Shown piece by piece: positions 22,936 through 31,024 of a stretch of DNA of 38,027 nucleotides; within the stretch, counting starts at the first letter, position 1; every line of letters starts with the position of its first letter. The notes below the pieces were generated by a model. It was not told where the DNA came from. It saw only the letters and a program-made list of their open reading frames with translations, and made no database searches. This stretch comes from a virus. The position numbers were made by a program, and so were the translations under genes. The stretch is taken from IMG/VR virus record IMGVR_UViG_3300035698_007257, positions 1 to 38,027 of that record, one strand, 5' to 3'.

Positions 22936-24306
22936 TTATGATGTAATTACTTGATACAAATGTATGCTACCTGATTCTAGATTACCACTATTCGCAATAA
23001 AACGTATTGCATCTACATCGGTTAGTATATCAGTTCCTTCATCTTGTGTCATGAAAGCACATTGTACGGCTGCAGGTTGTCTACTGTAATTAAAGATCAT
23101 ACCTTTAAAATATCCACACGCCGGCCGGGAAGCATTCGAAGTCTGAAATAAGTCTATTGTCCCATGGACACCCCATTCTTCAGCATTACTACCCACACCT
23201 ACTGCTAGTACAATCCGACTTGTAGCGGAGGATACAACGGCCTGCGATGATGTGACGGTCGATCGACTAAAATAGTATGTTGAACTAGTGTCGAATGTTG
23301 AACCATTGTTATCACTAAACAATATTCTCAATTCTGCATTATCTAATGCGGGTATTATACCATCAATAACAAAAAAGTAATTAGAGCCTGTTAAGCCCGT
23401 AAAATCCAAAGATGAGGATGTAGACGCTGTTGCTGATGATACATAGACTAATCCAGATGTTCCACCACCTGCGCCATCAACATAAGCCTTAATAGACTGT
23501 TGCGTTGCTAGTGCTGTAGCCGAATCCGACCCCATGGCATCTTCATCTAATATTGTAGTAACTCGAGCATTTGCCCCACCTAATCTAATACCACTATCTG
23601 AGACATCTAATCTACTAGATCCACCAGTTTGTAAGTCTTGAGTATCTGTACCAAAAGTTATCTTATTGTCAACATCTCCTATGTGAACTAAGTCTTGTTC
23701 TATACCTACTGTATCGCAAGCTAATACTATATCACCTGTTCCGTTAGGATCAATTGTGACATCTGCATTTGAGGCCGAAACTATAGAGTTACCATTAGTA
23801 TCTAAAGATCCACCTAATTGGGGTGTAGTATCTTCAACTATATTTAGTAATCCAGTATTGGCTTCTAGTAATATCCAGCCTGAGCCGTTGTAATATTCTA
23901 TATTGCTCTCAGTTGTATTATATCTAAAGTATCCAGCTGCTGGTGCACTAGGTCTTTGGGCCGTAGTACCATCGACTAACGCTAGAGCTTCAGTTCCTGA
24001 AAAGTCATAGACTCCAGTTCCTTTAGCTGTAAATGTGAGATCAATATTAGTGTCATCGCCTAATGCAGATAAGAATGGACTACCACCTGTTGCCGCATTG
24101 GTCATGTTTAAATAGTTAACTGCCGAACTTACACCTGCGAAGGTAGTAACCTCATTAGTTCCATCTGTAATTGTTCCGATCTGCGTAACTTGCAAATCAT
24201 CTAAGTGGTCCGTAATGGCTTGAGCCATAACCACCCATACAGCATTCCAACCCGTAGAATTTTGTACGGGGTAGGTAAATACATGTGTTCCTGTTGTACT
24301 TGGCAT
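22936..24306 (-). CDS. Tail fibre / receptor-binding protein
   Basis: A 456-residue protein with the usual fibre structure: an N-terminal attachment region (TYPVQNSTGWNAVWVVMAQA), beta-repeat segments with DTTPQLGGSLDTNGNSI, then DEDAMGSDSATALATQQSIK followed by AYVDG, a signature of fibre trimerisation segments in marine phages, then a C-terminal beta domain (from about 285) ending SIHLYQVITS that probably recognises the host. It directly follows another beta-rich structural gene. The C-terminal domain looks like a compact jelly-roll type head and is the likely site of host specificity. Confidence 0.82.
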   Translation of the reverse strand: MPSTTGTHVFTYPVQNSTGWNAVWVVMAQAITDHLDDLQVTQIGTITDGTNEVTTFAGVSSAVNYLNMTNAATGGSPFLSALGDDTNIDLTFTAKGTGVYDFSGTEALALVDGTTAQRPSAPAAGYFRYNTTESNIEYYNGSGWILLEANTGLLNIVEDTTPQLGGSLDTNGNSIVSASNADVTIDPNGTGDIVLACDTVGIEQDLVHIGDVDNKITFGTDTQDLQTGGSSRLDVSDSGIRLGGANARVTTILDEDAMGSDSATALATQQSIKAYVDGAGGGTSGLVYVSSATASTSSSLDFTGLTGSNYFFVIDGIIPALDNAELRILFSDNNGSTFDTSSTYYFSRSTVTSSQAVVSSATSRIVLAVGVGSNAEEWGVHGTIDLFQTSNASRPACGYFKGMIFNYSRQPAAVQCAFMTQDEGTDILTDVDAIRFIANSGNLESGSIHLYQVITS

Positions 24307-24324
24307 TATTAATATCCTCCTCTA

Positions 24325-24891
24325 TTATTGAAACATAGAAATGTAAAGTATTCCAGAGCTTGGCGCTGTACCATCAGTTCTAACATATAAATACTGATCG
24401 GGGCTTGTACCCACTGTAGTATTATTTGAACCTAACCTTAAGTTATTACTCTTAAGATCTAAAGATAGAGATCCACTAGCTGCTAATGTTACATGATCCG
24501 TAACGCCATCAACTGAGAAAAATATTCTTCTGTTGTAGCCATTCTCCACTAAAAGCATCTTAACGTTTCTAGTTAGAGGCGGTCTAAGTATATCAAATGT
24601 TTCACCCGCTGAAGGCGATCCTGAAAGAGCTACACCTAGAGATATATTATTAGCCGTAACCGCAGTAACTTCTCGTGCTTCACCATTTTCATCATCAGAT
24701 GTCATAACTATAATATCACCAACTATTGCTGCATGTCCTGTAGCTATTATTAGCGTGGTTGTAGTACTTGCTTCTGCGGCGTCTGAGCCTACAGTATATC
24801 CTACCTTATGGTAGTTATCCCCGAGACTGGCAGCAGCCATGTCTATTAATCTCAACGGCACCATTTTCATGCCTGTTAATTCGTGTGCCAT
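24325..24891 (-). CDS. Structural beta-rich protein, 188 aa, fibre or head accessory
   Basis: A protein of mostly beta-strand (SLSLDLKSNNLRLGSNN, YLYVRTDGTAPSSGILYISM) with a fold pattern like a small fibre tip or capsid accessory protein. It lies between the decoration-like gene and the tail fibre gene with an AACAGGAGAAATAAAG ribosome site. The region upstream of it holds two RNA hairpins, so expression may be controlled separately from the capsid genes. I do not recognise a family. Confidence 0.62.
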   Translation of the reverse strand: MAHELTGMKMVPLRLIDMAAASLGDNYHKVGYTVGSDAAEASTTTTLIIATGHAAIVGDIIVMTSDDENGEAREVTAVTANNISLGVALSGSPSAGETFDILRPPLTRNVKMLLVENGYNRRIFFSVDGVTDHVTLAASGSLSLDLKSNNLRLGSNNTTVGTSPDQYLYVRTDGTAPSSGILYISMFQ

Positions 24892-24919
24892 TCTTTATTT
24901 CTCCTGTTTTTTGTTTAAG

Positions 24920-25063
24920 CCTATCGCCACCGCAACCCACTTGAGTCCGCTAAGGATAGGAGATTTAATTCTTTATTATATTGGTTTATATTAATATTAA
25001 AAGTGTGAAAGGGAGTCAAGCCCTAATCCCATTACCTTGGGGGTAATCGGAGTTCCACCACAC
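24920..25063 (-). other. Two structured RNA elements between capsid and fibre genes
   Basis: The 191-base gap 24892-25082 has two fold candidates on the transcribed - strand. Element 1: outer stem of GTGTG (25063-25059) with CACAC (25007-25003) enclosing an ATTACC/GGTAAT hairpin (25031-25036 with 25042-25047) and a GGGA/TCCC arm, then a TTTT run. Element 2: stem of CCTATC (24960-24955) with GATAGG (24925-24920) enclosing an ACTC/GGGT hairpin, followed by the ribosome site of the gene at 24891. Element 1 may be an attenuator or partial terminator; element 2 may shape the leader of the next gene. Confidence 0.5.
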
Positions 25064-25082
25064 TAAGTAAGCCGTTAATTTC

Positions 25083-25457
25083 TTATACGCTATACTTGTT
25101 TGCTGTATCCCAGCCCATTACGATCATGTGAAAGTCTGCGTCATCTACACCAGTTGTTCCATCAGCGACTTCAAAAGTCTCTATTAGGCAACCCGTAGTT
25201 GATACTGATTTTATTTCACAATGACAGTTAGTTGTAATTGGTGTACATACTATCACCGGCACACGAGCGAATGCTCTATCAAATGCAAAAGTTACTTCAT
25301 TAGAAGCTCCTCCTGAACCTTTTACTACAGTCATATCAAATTCACCTTCAAGCAAACCTGTTACTGCGGCTGATGTAGTTACTACTGACCCATCGATACG
25401 GGCAGCTAACACTCTCGTTCTAGATTGTGTTCCTTTTATACTTCTTCTTATTGACAT
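25083..25457 (-). CDS. Capsid decoration-like or fibre-head protein, 124 aa
   Basis: The start at 25457 follows AAAGGAGATAGAAAAT; a longer frame from 25553 would add a poly-Asn leader and is not preferred. The protein has a basic N terminus (MSIRRSIKGTQSRTRVLAAR) and a beta-rich core (FAFDRAFARVPVIVCTPITT, then KSVSTTGCLIETFEV and HMIVMGWD) of the type found in small head-decoration and fibre-head domains. It follows the major capsid gene, the usual place for a decoration protein. Family match is tentative. Confidence 0.6.
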   Translation of the reverse strand: MSIRRSIKGTQSRTRVLAARIDGSVVTTSAAVTGLLEGEFDMTVVKGSGGASNEVTFAFDRAFARVPVIVCTPITTNCHCEIKSVSTTGCLIETFEVADGTTGVDDADFHMIVMGWDTANKYSV

Positions 25458-25505
25458 ATTTTCTATCTCCTTTTGACCATTTTTGTGTTGGAGTGGTATC
25501 CTCCC

Positions 25506-25526
25506 ATTATTATTATTATTATTATT
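25506..25526 (-). repeat. (ATT)7 triplet repeat in leader
   Basis: Seven ATT triplets (AAT on the - strand) lie in the leader between the major capsid gene and the decoration-like gene, 49 bases upstream of the chosen start. If the longer frame were used it would encode seven Asn. Confidence 0.95.
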
Positions 25527-25543
25527 AAAAAGAGGCTGGACCC

Positions 25544-25558
25544 ACTGATACAATCAGT
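25544..25558 (-). terminator. Hairpin after major capsid gene
   Basis: ACTGAT (25544-25549) and ATCAGT (25553-25558) form a six-base stem with a three-base loop, 32 bases beyond the capsid stop in the transcription direction. A run of five T residues follows 13 bases later, too far for a strong terminator. It may attenuate or protect the capsid transcript. Confidence 0.4.
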
Positions 25559-25589
25559 CGTGACCCAAACCTACATATATATCTCTCGT

Positions 25590-26786
25590 TTACTGAGACA
25601 ATCCAGATATCACAGCGTGAAAACCGGGTTCAATATAAAAGTCACCGTAACATGCATAGTTGATTAGGAAACTATCTTCATCAACAACGTGGTTAGGATG
25701 TAATACTGATCCAGCACCTGATTCGATTAGACCACTCATTGGTCGTTTTCTTAGCACGATACGTTTAGAGTTTAATAGGTAAACTGTGTCTTCTGAAACT
25801 AGTCTATCCCATATAATTTCAACTGGTCCTTCAGGTCCTTGAATAGACAAGTTACCGTGTCCCATAGCATCAGACTTATCATTAAGAATACGCTTATCGG
25901 ATAGGAAGTTAGCTATTTTTAAGAACTGAGTTTTAGAACAAACGATTAAATCGGCGTATTCACCAGATCTATCTTTTACTGTAATTAGTTCTTCATAAAG
26001 CATGTTTTCGTCTAGAGACCCACCGGCTGCGGCGCGTATTCTAGCTTTCCATTTATTAGCTTCACTGATAGTAATGTTATACAGTGTTCCACTAGCTGCT
26101 AGAGCTTGAGGTATTCCTGTAAATGCATTCCCTTCAGATCCCTGTAGGTAAATTTGATCGGCAGCAGCTGGAGTTTGACTACCAGTTAGACGATCAAGAG
26201 TTACTGTACCATTAGTTTCATCTAGAGCAGTTACTTCGAAGGCATCAGTATCACCTGTTCCAACGTTTACAATTTGTTTAATGTGGAATCTATGTCTATG
26301 GAAATCAGTTAAAGTTAGTACATATGGATCTGATCCAGATACACCACCAGATGCGATTGTTCCAAGAGTAGCTCCGTTAGTCATTAATGCTAGTGCGAAA
26401 CCTTGATCAATCTGGCGTTTTATATCCAGTTTAACATTTTCAACTAGATTCATAAATGCGCCTTTGCTATCCATAGCCGAGGCAATAGATTCTCTGTCTA
26501 TCAATGCACGAGCGTAAAACTTCTTACCTGTTAGACGAGGTCTAATCAAACCAGATTCGTTAACTCGGGGCATTGTTGAACCAAAACCATAACCACCACC
26601 TAGTGATGTGCGTCTTAGACGTTCTTCGTCAGAACCGGTAAAACCTTCTTCAACTTTAACTCGCTTTAGTAGCTCATTGTCAAAGTAGAATAAATCTTCA
26701 CGACCTTTTTCATCGACGAACACACGTTTAAACAGATTGGCGAAGGTTGTTAGGCTATATCCGTCTCCGGGTATTGAGGTTGCCAT
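25590..26786 (-). CDS. Major capsid protein
   Basis: A 398-residue protein following the scaffold gene, with the features of an HK97-fold major capsid protein: N-terminal arm (MATSIPGDGYSLTTFANLFK), an E-loop-like region with RRTSLGGGYGFGSTMPRV, a long spine helix (MNLVENVKLDIKRQIDQGFA), a beta-rich P-domain and a conserved-looking C-terminal region (YGDFYIEPGFHAVISGLSQ). The stretch KILNDKSDA-like loop near 300 and RLVSEDTVYLLN is like those in T7-like podovirus capsids. The ATG follows AAAGGAGAAATATT, with late-type motif candidate F upstream. Confidence 0.88.
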   Translation of the reverse strand: MATSIPGDGYSLTTFANLFKRVFVDEKGREDLFYFDNELLKRVKVEEGFTGSDEERLRRTSLGGGYGFGSTMPRVNESGLIRPRLTGKKFYARALIDRESIASAMDSKGAFMNLVENVKLDIKRQIDQGFALALMTNGATLGTIASGGVSGSDPYVLTLTDFHRHRFHIKQIVNVGTGDTDAFEVTALDETNGTVTLDRLTGSQTPAAADQIYLQGSEGNAFTGIPQALAASGTLYNITISEANKWKARIRAAAGGSLDENMLYEELITVKDRSGEYADLIVCSKTQFLKIANFLSDKRILNDKSDAMGHGNLSIQGPEGPVEIIWDRLVSEDTVYLLNSKRIVLRKRPMSGLIESGAGSVLHPNHVVDEDSFLINYACYGDFYIEPGFHAVISGLSQ

Positions 26787-26810
26787 AATATTTCTCCTTT
26801 ATTTTGTTTA

Positions 26811-26827
26811 TATACTTATATGTTATT
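26811..26827 (-). promoter_or_regulatory. Degenerate late-type motif (site F) before capsid gene
   Basis: On the - strand AATAACATATAAGTATA, ending 24 bases before the capsid ATG. It keeps the TAAGTATA end of the other late-arm motifs but not the CGTT part. The position relative to the start is the same as for site A. Confidence 0.35.
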
Positions 26828-26866
26828 ATTATCATTTAATACACTTTTCGCTAATAAGACCCTTTC

Positions 26867-28204
26867 TTATCTACGTTTCTTGTGTATATTCAAATTAAGC
26901 CCAATTTCCTCTAGCTTACTACCTTCAGACAATTCATCCATCGACTGATCGTACCATGCTTTTCTTGGTGTGGCTGGGCCGCCTTTTTTACGAGTTATAG
27001 CTTTTCCCTTACCTTTCTTCCCTTTGGAAGCTACTGGTTTAGGTGAGATCCCTTTCTTTTTAAGCGACTGACTAACACCTTGCGCTTTTTTTAGATCTGG
27101 ATCACCATAGGCTCGTTTTATCATACTAACTACATCTTCCTTCGTTACTGCAGTTCCATCTTGTGTCATCTGGTTTACTGCTATCATCACGTGGTCTACC
27201 GCTTGAGAATTTCCTGCTAGTGCTGTTCCTTCCAAAGCTGATACTGCCCAATCTTGATACTGGGAAACTTGCGCGTAACGTCCTACAAGTTCAGGCGTAA
27301 TTATCTGCTGTTGAATGGTGCCGCTAGACATTTCATTCTGCAATCGGTGGTAGTTGTCTGTGAAGGTCGCGTCGTCCATGGCGTAGGTTGCCTGCACTTG
27401 TCTCACTCGAACTAGCTGGTCCTTTTCAGACTCTAGTACACGAACTCTATCTTGTGCAGCCTTAGTTTCATATGCGGCGCGTTTCCTGTTTAAATCATCT
27501 GCCCATTGCTGTCTACCACTGACATCTAATTGAGCATACTGTTCTAATACTGGAGTTATCTCTTCAAAGAACCCGGCAAATGCCGCTTCGGGATTATACC
27601 CTGCTTCTCTAAAAATGTACTCCATTGCATCAGTAATTTTGTTCCCTTTCATCAATTCGTGCACTTTATTTTCTGCATCCTTGTAACCATTAATTTGGGT
27701 ATGAAAGGTTTTCTTCTCGTTATCTAATTCTGTAAATTTTCTAGCTATTGCTTTTGATCCACTTATACCATTGGCAAACTCTTGCATGCTAATTTCTTGC
27801 ATTACACCATCTACCGGTATAGAGATAATACCATCTTTAGGTAAGGCTATCTCCTCTCCATCTACTGATTTAACGGTGAAGACTTCTTCTTTAGCTACTT
27901 CTTCTTCGGTGTCATCTAACACTTCCTCTTCTTCCGTATCATCCTCTAGAACTTCTTCTTCGGTGTCTTCAAAGAAATCATCTAATACTTCATCATTCTC
28001 AGATTTTTCTTCGTCAGCTTCCGCCGCTTCGGCATCTACTTCAGCGTAAGTTTTGGGCTCTTCTTTAGTAGCTCCCATTATTTCATCCCATGCTTCGTTT
28101 ACTGCTACTTCGGTGTCACTCCCAACATCCATATCATCTATAGTTGTTTGAGTTTCTACCTCAGTTCCTTCAGTTATATGTTCTACTTTACCTTCGTCTG
28201 ACAT
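26867..28204 (-). CDS. Scaffolding protein
   Basis: A 445-residue protein between portal and major capsid genes, the usual scaffold position. The N-terminal 110 residues are exceptionally acidic with repeats such as DDFFEDTEEEVLEDD, followed by a short beta segment (EIALPKDGIISIPVDG), a long charged coiled coil (about 165-280) and a basic C terminus (KKKGISPKPVASKGKKGKGK) that is typical for binding the inner capsid surface. Scaffold proteins direct procapsid assembly and leave before maturation. The acidic repeats are of imperfect EEEVLDD type and likely disordered. Confidence 0.82.
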   Translation of the reverse strand: MSDEGKVEHITEGTEVETQTTIDDMDVGSDTEVAVNEAWDEIMGATKEEPKTYAEVDAEAAEADEEKSENDEVLDDFFEDTEEEVLEDDTEEEEVLDDTEEEVAKEEVFTVKSVDGEEIALPKDGIISIPVDGVMQEISMQEFANGISGSKAIARKFTELDNEKKTFHTQINGYKDAENKVHELMKGNKITDAMEYIFREAGYNPEAAFAGFFEEITPVLEQYAQLDVSGRQQWADDLNRKRAAYETKAAQDRVRVLESEKDQLVRVRQVQATYAMDDATFTDNYHRLQNEMSSGTIQQQIITPELVGRYAQVSQYQDWAVSALEGTALAGNSQAVDHVMIAVNQMTQDGTAVTKEDVVSMIKRAYGDPDLKKAQGVSQSLKKKGISPKPVASKGKKGKGKAITRKKGGPATPRKAWYDQSMDELSEGSKLEEIGLNLNIHKKRR

Positions 28205-28245
28205 TGTTAAGCTCCTATATTTTATGGCTTACTTAAATTAATCTT

Positions 28246-30393
28246 CTACACTCCGTCTATATTATCCGGACCTGGTTCATTTCCACCGGCTTGTAATCCG
28301 GGAGTAGTTAGTCTTTTAGCTTGTATCTCTTCCGCTTGGTTTGTTCCTGGGTTATCCATACTTACAGGTAATGCTGCAGGTAATGCTGTAAAGAACATCC
28401 ATTTAACGTGTTTTTCTACTTTCATAGCATATCTCAATGATACTTGACCTCGTTGCCATGCAAACATTTCATGTGCCATCGTATGTGCTATATATAATGA
28501 TTTAATCTTCTCTGGAGCTTCCGCAAATTCTACAGATTCAATAACAGGGTACACTGCTCTTAAATGCTCAACATGATCTTCATATTCTAAAGGTGAAGTA
28601 ACTTCTTCCCCTCTCATCATTAAATCGTTTTCTAGTAATTGTTTCTCGTATGCTTTTGTCTCTGAAGTTTGTAACTCAGGATCTGCATCATAACCAATGA
28701 TCGTCTTATATTGAGCTTCGTCAATTAGCCCAGCTTGGAATAATCTAAATGCTTCATTCAAACGTCCTTGTTTAGTTTCAGGTAATGCCGAAGTTCTTTC
28801 GTACTTAACATCATAAGGTCCTATCAAATCAGCTACTTTTAATCTAATAAATGAGGCTGGTCCTTTACCACCACTAAGCTTAACCATACGAGCTATACCA
28901 TCTTCACTTGGATCTTCTGCGTATTTGTCAGCCATGATAGCTATTGCGATCTTACCCACTCTAGATATAAAGTCATTAACGTGTCTAATTAAAGGCTCAG
29001 AACGTTGAAACTCTTGTTCTTCTAAATGTTGTAACATAGAAGCGGCTCTAGTATTAGGTGGTGGTTTATTCAACATATTTGCTGAACCTGTATTAACTTG
29101 TAATTCTTGTAGTAACATATTACGATAATTAAAGAATTCATTTGAAGTACTAGGCGGTCTAATAAGCTTAGGTTCTACATTACCTTTATAAGATACATAG
29201 TTACTGAGCGTATTTAACTGTTGTCTATTAACTCCAGACAATTGGTGAACCATCCATTTAGGTACGGACAGTGACATATCTTTACGTAATACTTTATCTA
29301 CTCTATTGAACGTTTCACTATAACCTTTCCCTGCTTCCATTACTGTCATAGGTAACGGTAGTTCGTAACCAGGTACTTTAGTATCATGTACTCTTTCTAT
29401 AGGTAACATCCCATATTGATTTAAATTAGAATAAGGTAAGGGAATACTTTCTAAGACTGTGTCCATTGTAGCTTTAACCTGCCACCCATCTGGGAATTCA
29501 GGAGTACTTCTATGAAACATAGTTAATACTGCTATCTGATGTTCTACACCGCTTAATGCTGTAATATAGTCATCCATAAACGCTGGATCAGGTTGTCCAG
29601 TCTGAATTTTTCCTGCTACTGTAGGATACTGTTGTCTAAGTCTATTAACGTCTTTCATTTCAACTGTAATAACCCAATCAACTGACTCTCCCCAACATCC
29701 AGGCTCTTCAAACACTTGATCGGACCTTAGGACTCTATAGTTAACATCACCTAGTCTAATGTTCGGTGGAAGAATCATTGGATTACCTTCGCCGTCCATT
29801 ATAGGGTCACCTTCTTCATCTGTAGCCATGATCTCTTTACCGCGTGTGGTTAGAGGTGGACCTTTCTGATTATCCCATTCGACTACCATATAAGAGTAAC
29901 CGCAGATCAACATGGATCTTACAGCGTCTTCTACTTTGTCATTAAATTTGCACATCTCAAAGGATTGCTTTAGTGAAGCTTCAGCGTTCTTTGCTGCAGC
30001 TAGATCATTAAATTGGTTACTATGTACTGGTAATATAGACACGTTTGCTCTACTACTAGTTATTCTAGCTAGGTGAGCTTCTACTATAGGTTGTATCACA
30101 TTTAATTCTTTTCTACTATTACCGCTATTTTCCCAAGACTTACCATTCCAGAAATCACCACTACTTGCTAGATGACCTACATAAGTTTCTATATTATCTC
30201 TATGTAACTTTCTATAAGTACTTGTATACTCAGCTAGTTCGGATGTTGACTTGTTCAGCCACTCCAATATGGAATCTTCATCTCCTAAATCTACCTCATT
30301 AAAAGGTTTGATGGAAATGGGGACTTTTCCCCCTGCGCCGCGACTTAATAAGTGGTGACCCTGGGAATAATTATATGGTGTACCTGATGGCAT
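28246..30393 (-). CDS. Portal protein
   Basis: A 715-residue portal, the dodecameric ring at the unique capsid vertex through which DNA is packaged and ejected. The position (after terminase, before scaffold), size, and elements such as YRKLHRDNIETYVG, the wing (ELNVIQPIVEAHLARITSSR), and AVRSMLICGYSYMVVEWDNQ fit podovirus portals of T7/P22 type. The C-terminal part is helical (barrel or clip tail, QLLENDLMMRGEEVTSPLEY). The ATG follows ATAAGGAGATAATTAA. I base this on synteny and pattern, with no close homologue named. Confidence 0.88.
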   Translation of the reverse strand: MPSGTPYNYSQGHHLLSRGAGGKVPISIKPFNEVDLGDEDSILEWLNKSTSELAEYTSTYRKLHRDNIETYVGHLASSGDFWNGKSWENSGNSRKELNVIQPIVEAHLARITSSRANVSILPVHSNQFNDLAAAKNAEASLKQSFEMCKFNDKVEDAVRSMLICGYSYMVVEWDNQKGPPLTTRGKEIMATDEEGDPIMDGEGNPMILPPNIRLGDVNYRVLRSDQVFEEPGCWGESVDWVITVEMKDVNRLRQQYPTVAGKIQTGQPDPAFMDDYITALSGVEHQIAVLTMFHRSTPEFPDGWQVKATMDTVLESIPLPYSNLNQYGMLPIERVHDTKVPGYELPLPMTVMEAGKGYSETFNRVDKVLRKDMSLSVPKWMVHQLSGVNRQQLNTLSNYVSYKGNVEPKLIRPPSTSNEFFNYRNMLLQELQVNTGSANMLNKPPPNTRAASMLQHLEEQEFQRSEPLIRHVNDFISRVGKIAIAIMADKYAEDPSEDGIARMVKLSGGKGPASFIRLKVADLIGPYDVKYERTSALPETKQGRLNEAFRLFQAGLIDEAQYKTIIGYDADPELQTSETKAYEKQLLENDLMMRGEEVTSPLEYEDHVEHLRAVYPVIESVEFAEAPEKIKSLYIAHTMAHEMFAWQRGQVSLRYAMKVEKHVKWMFFTALPAALPVSMDNPGTNQAEEIQAKRLTTPGLQAGGNEPGPDNIDGV

Positions 30394-30405
30394 TTAATTA
30401 TCTCC

Positions 30406-30720
30406 TTATAAATTTCTAAACGATGCAGTATCAATACCGCCGCTTCTTAATTGTTTTTCTGAATTGAGAGAGTGGTAAATATCCAGAGCATCTTCTTGGA
30501 CAACAGCTCTAAGGCCTGTCATTTGCTCATGTAACATTTTTTCGAAGTACTTCTCTAATCTTGGTTCCATACCAGCTAACTTAACTTCTGCGTCGCACAT
30601 CTTTTCACTAACTAGAGCCTTATTCTTATGGCTTTGAAATAAAGCTATACCTAACGTTGTTATACATATGGTAAAATTAATTAATGAAAATATTAGTAAT
30701 ATCTCAATCATCTCCTTCAT
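30406..30720 (-). CDS. Membrane-anchored helical protein, 104 aa
   Basis: An N-terminal membrane span (about 5-27, EILLIFSLINFTICITTLGI) followed by a helical, probably coiled-coil region and a C-terminal tail ending SFRNL. It lies between the zinc-ribbon gene and the portal gene and overlaps the zinc-ribbon gene by 17 bases, so it is translationally coupled. A holin or membrane assembly factor is possible; there is no family evidence. Confidence 0.62.
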   Translation of the reverse strand: MKEMIEILLIFSLINFTICITTLGIALFQSHKNKALVSEKMCDAEVKLAGMEPRLEKYFEKMLHEQMTGLRAVVQEDALDIYHSLNSEKQLRSGGIDTASFRNL

Positions 30721-30970
30721 CCTCTATTATATCGTTCATCCTTTCAAACATATCGCTCCATTTGTTCTGGTCGAATGTTGTTACACTTGGCTTTTCTGTA
30801 TCTTCTAGTAGGTAGACATAGGGACCACAAGATAAACAAACACACTCTACGCTTTTTATTTCGAAACCGTACATGGTAACTTCTGGTTCTTTTTCGATTG
30901 AATGTACGAGTAGTTTACAGTGAATACACGGAACTTTATCCTTATATACATCATTTTTACCACTACACAT
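30704..30970 (-). CDS. Small zinc-ribbon-like protein, 88 aa
   Basis: Two cysteine pairs, C15-I-H-C18 in VPCIHCK and C45-L-S-C48 in CVCLSCG, are spaced as in small treble-clef/zinc-ribbon domains, followed by an acidic helical C terminus (NDIIEDEGDD). Such proteins may bind nucleic acid or another protein. It is the first gene after the large terminase stop, with its own late-type motif 17 bases upstream. The exact role is unknown. Confidence 0.65.
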   Translation of the reverse strand: MCSGKNDVYKDKVPCIHCKLLVHSIEKEPEVTMYGFEIKSVECVCLSCGPYVYLLEDTEKPSVTTFDQNKWSDMFERMNDIIEDEGDD

Positions 30971-30987
30971 ACTTATTTTCCCTTCTC

Positions 30988-31003
30988 TATACTTAATTTA
31001 ACG
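30988..31003 (-). promoter_or_regulatory. Late-type promoter motif (site B)
   Basis: On the - strand CGTTAAATTAAGTATA, ending 17 bases before the ATG at 30970 and lying in the gap after the terminase stop. It matches sites A, C and D. Confidence 0.55.
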
Positions 31004-31024
31004 AAGACCACTTAATATTATATC

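Noticed and set aside
25458-25553. Longer decoration-like protein with seven Asn residues at its N terminus
   Set aside because: The ATG at 25457 has a strong AAAGGAGAT site, and the extension consists of a triplet repeat and leader sequence with no ribosome site of its own.
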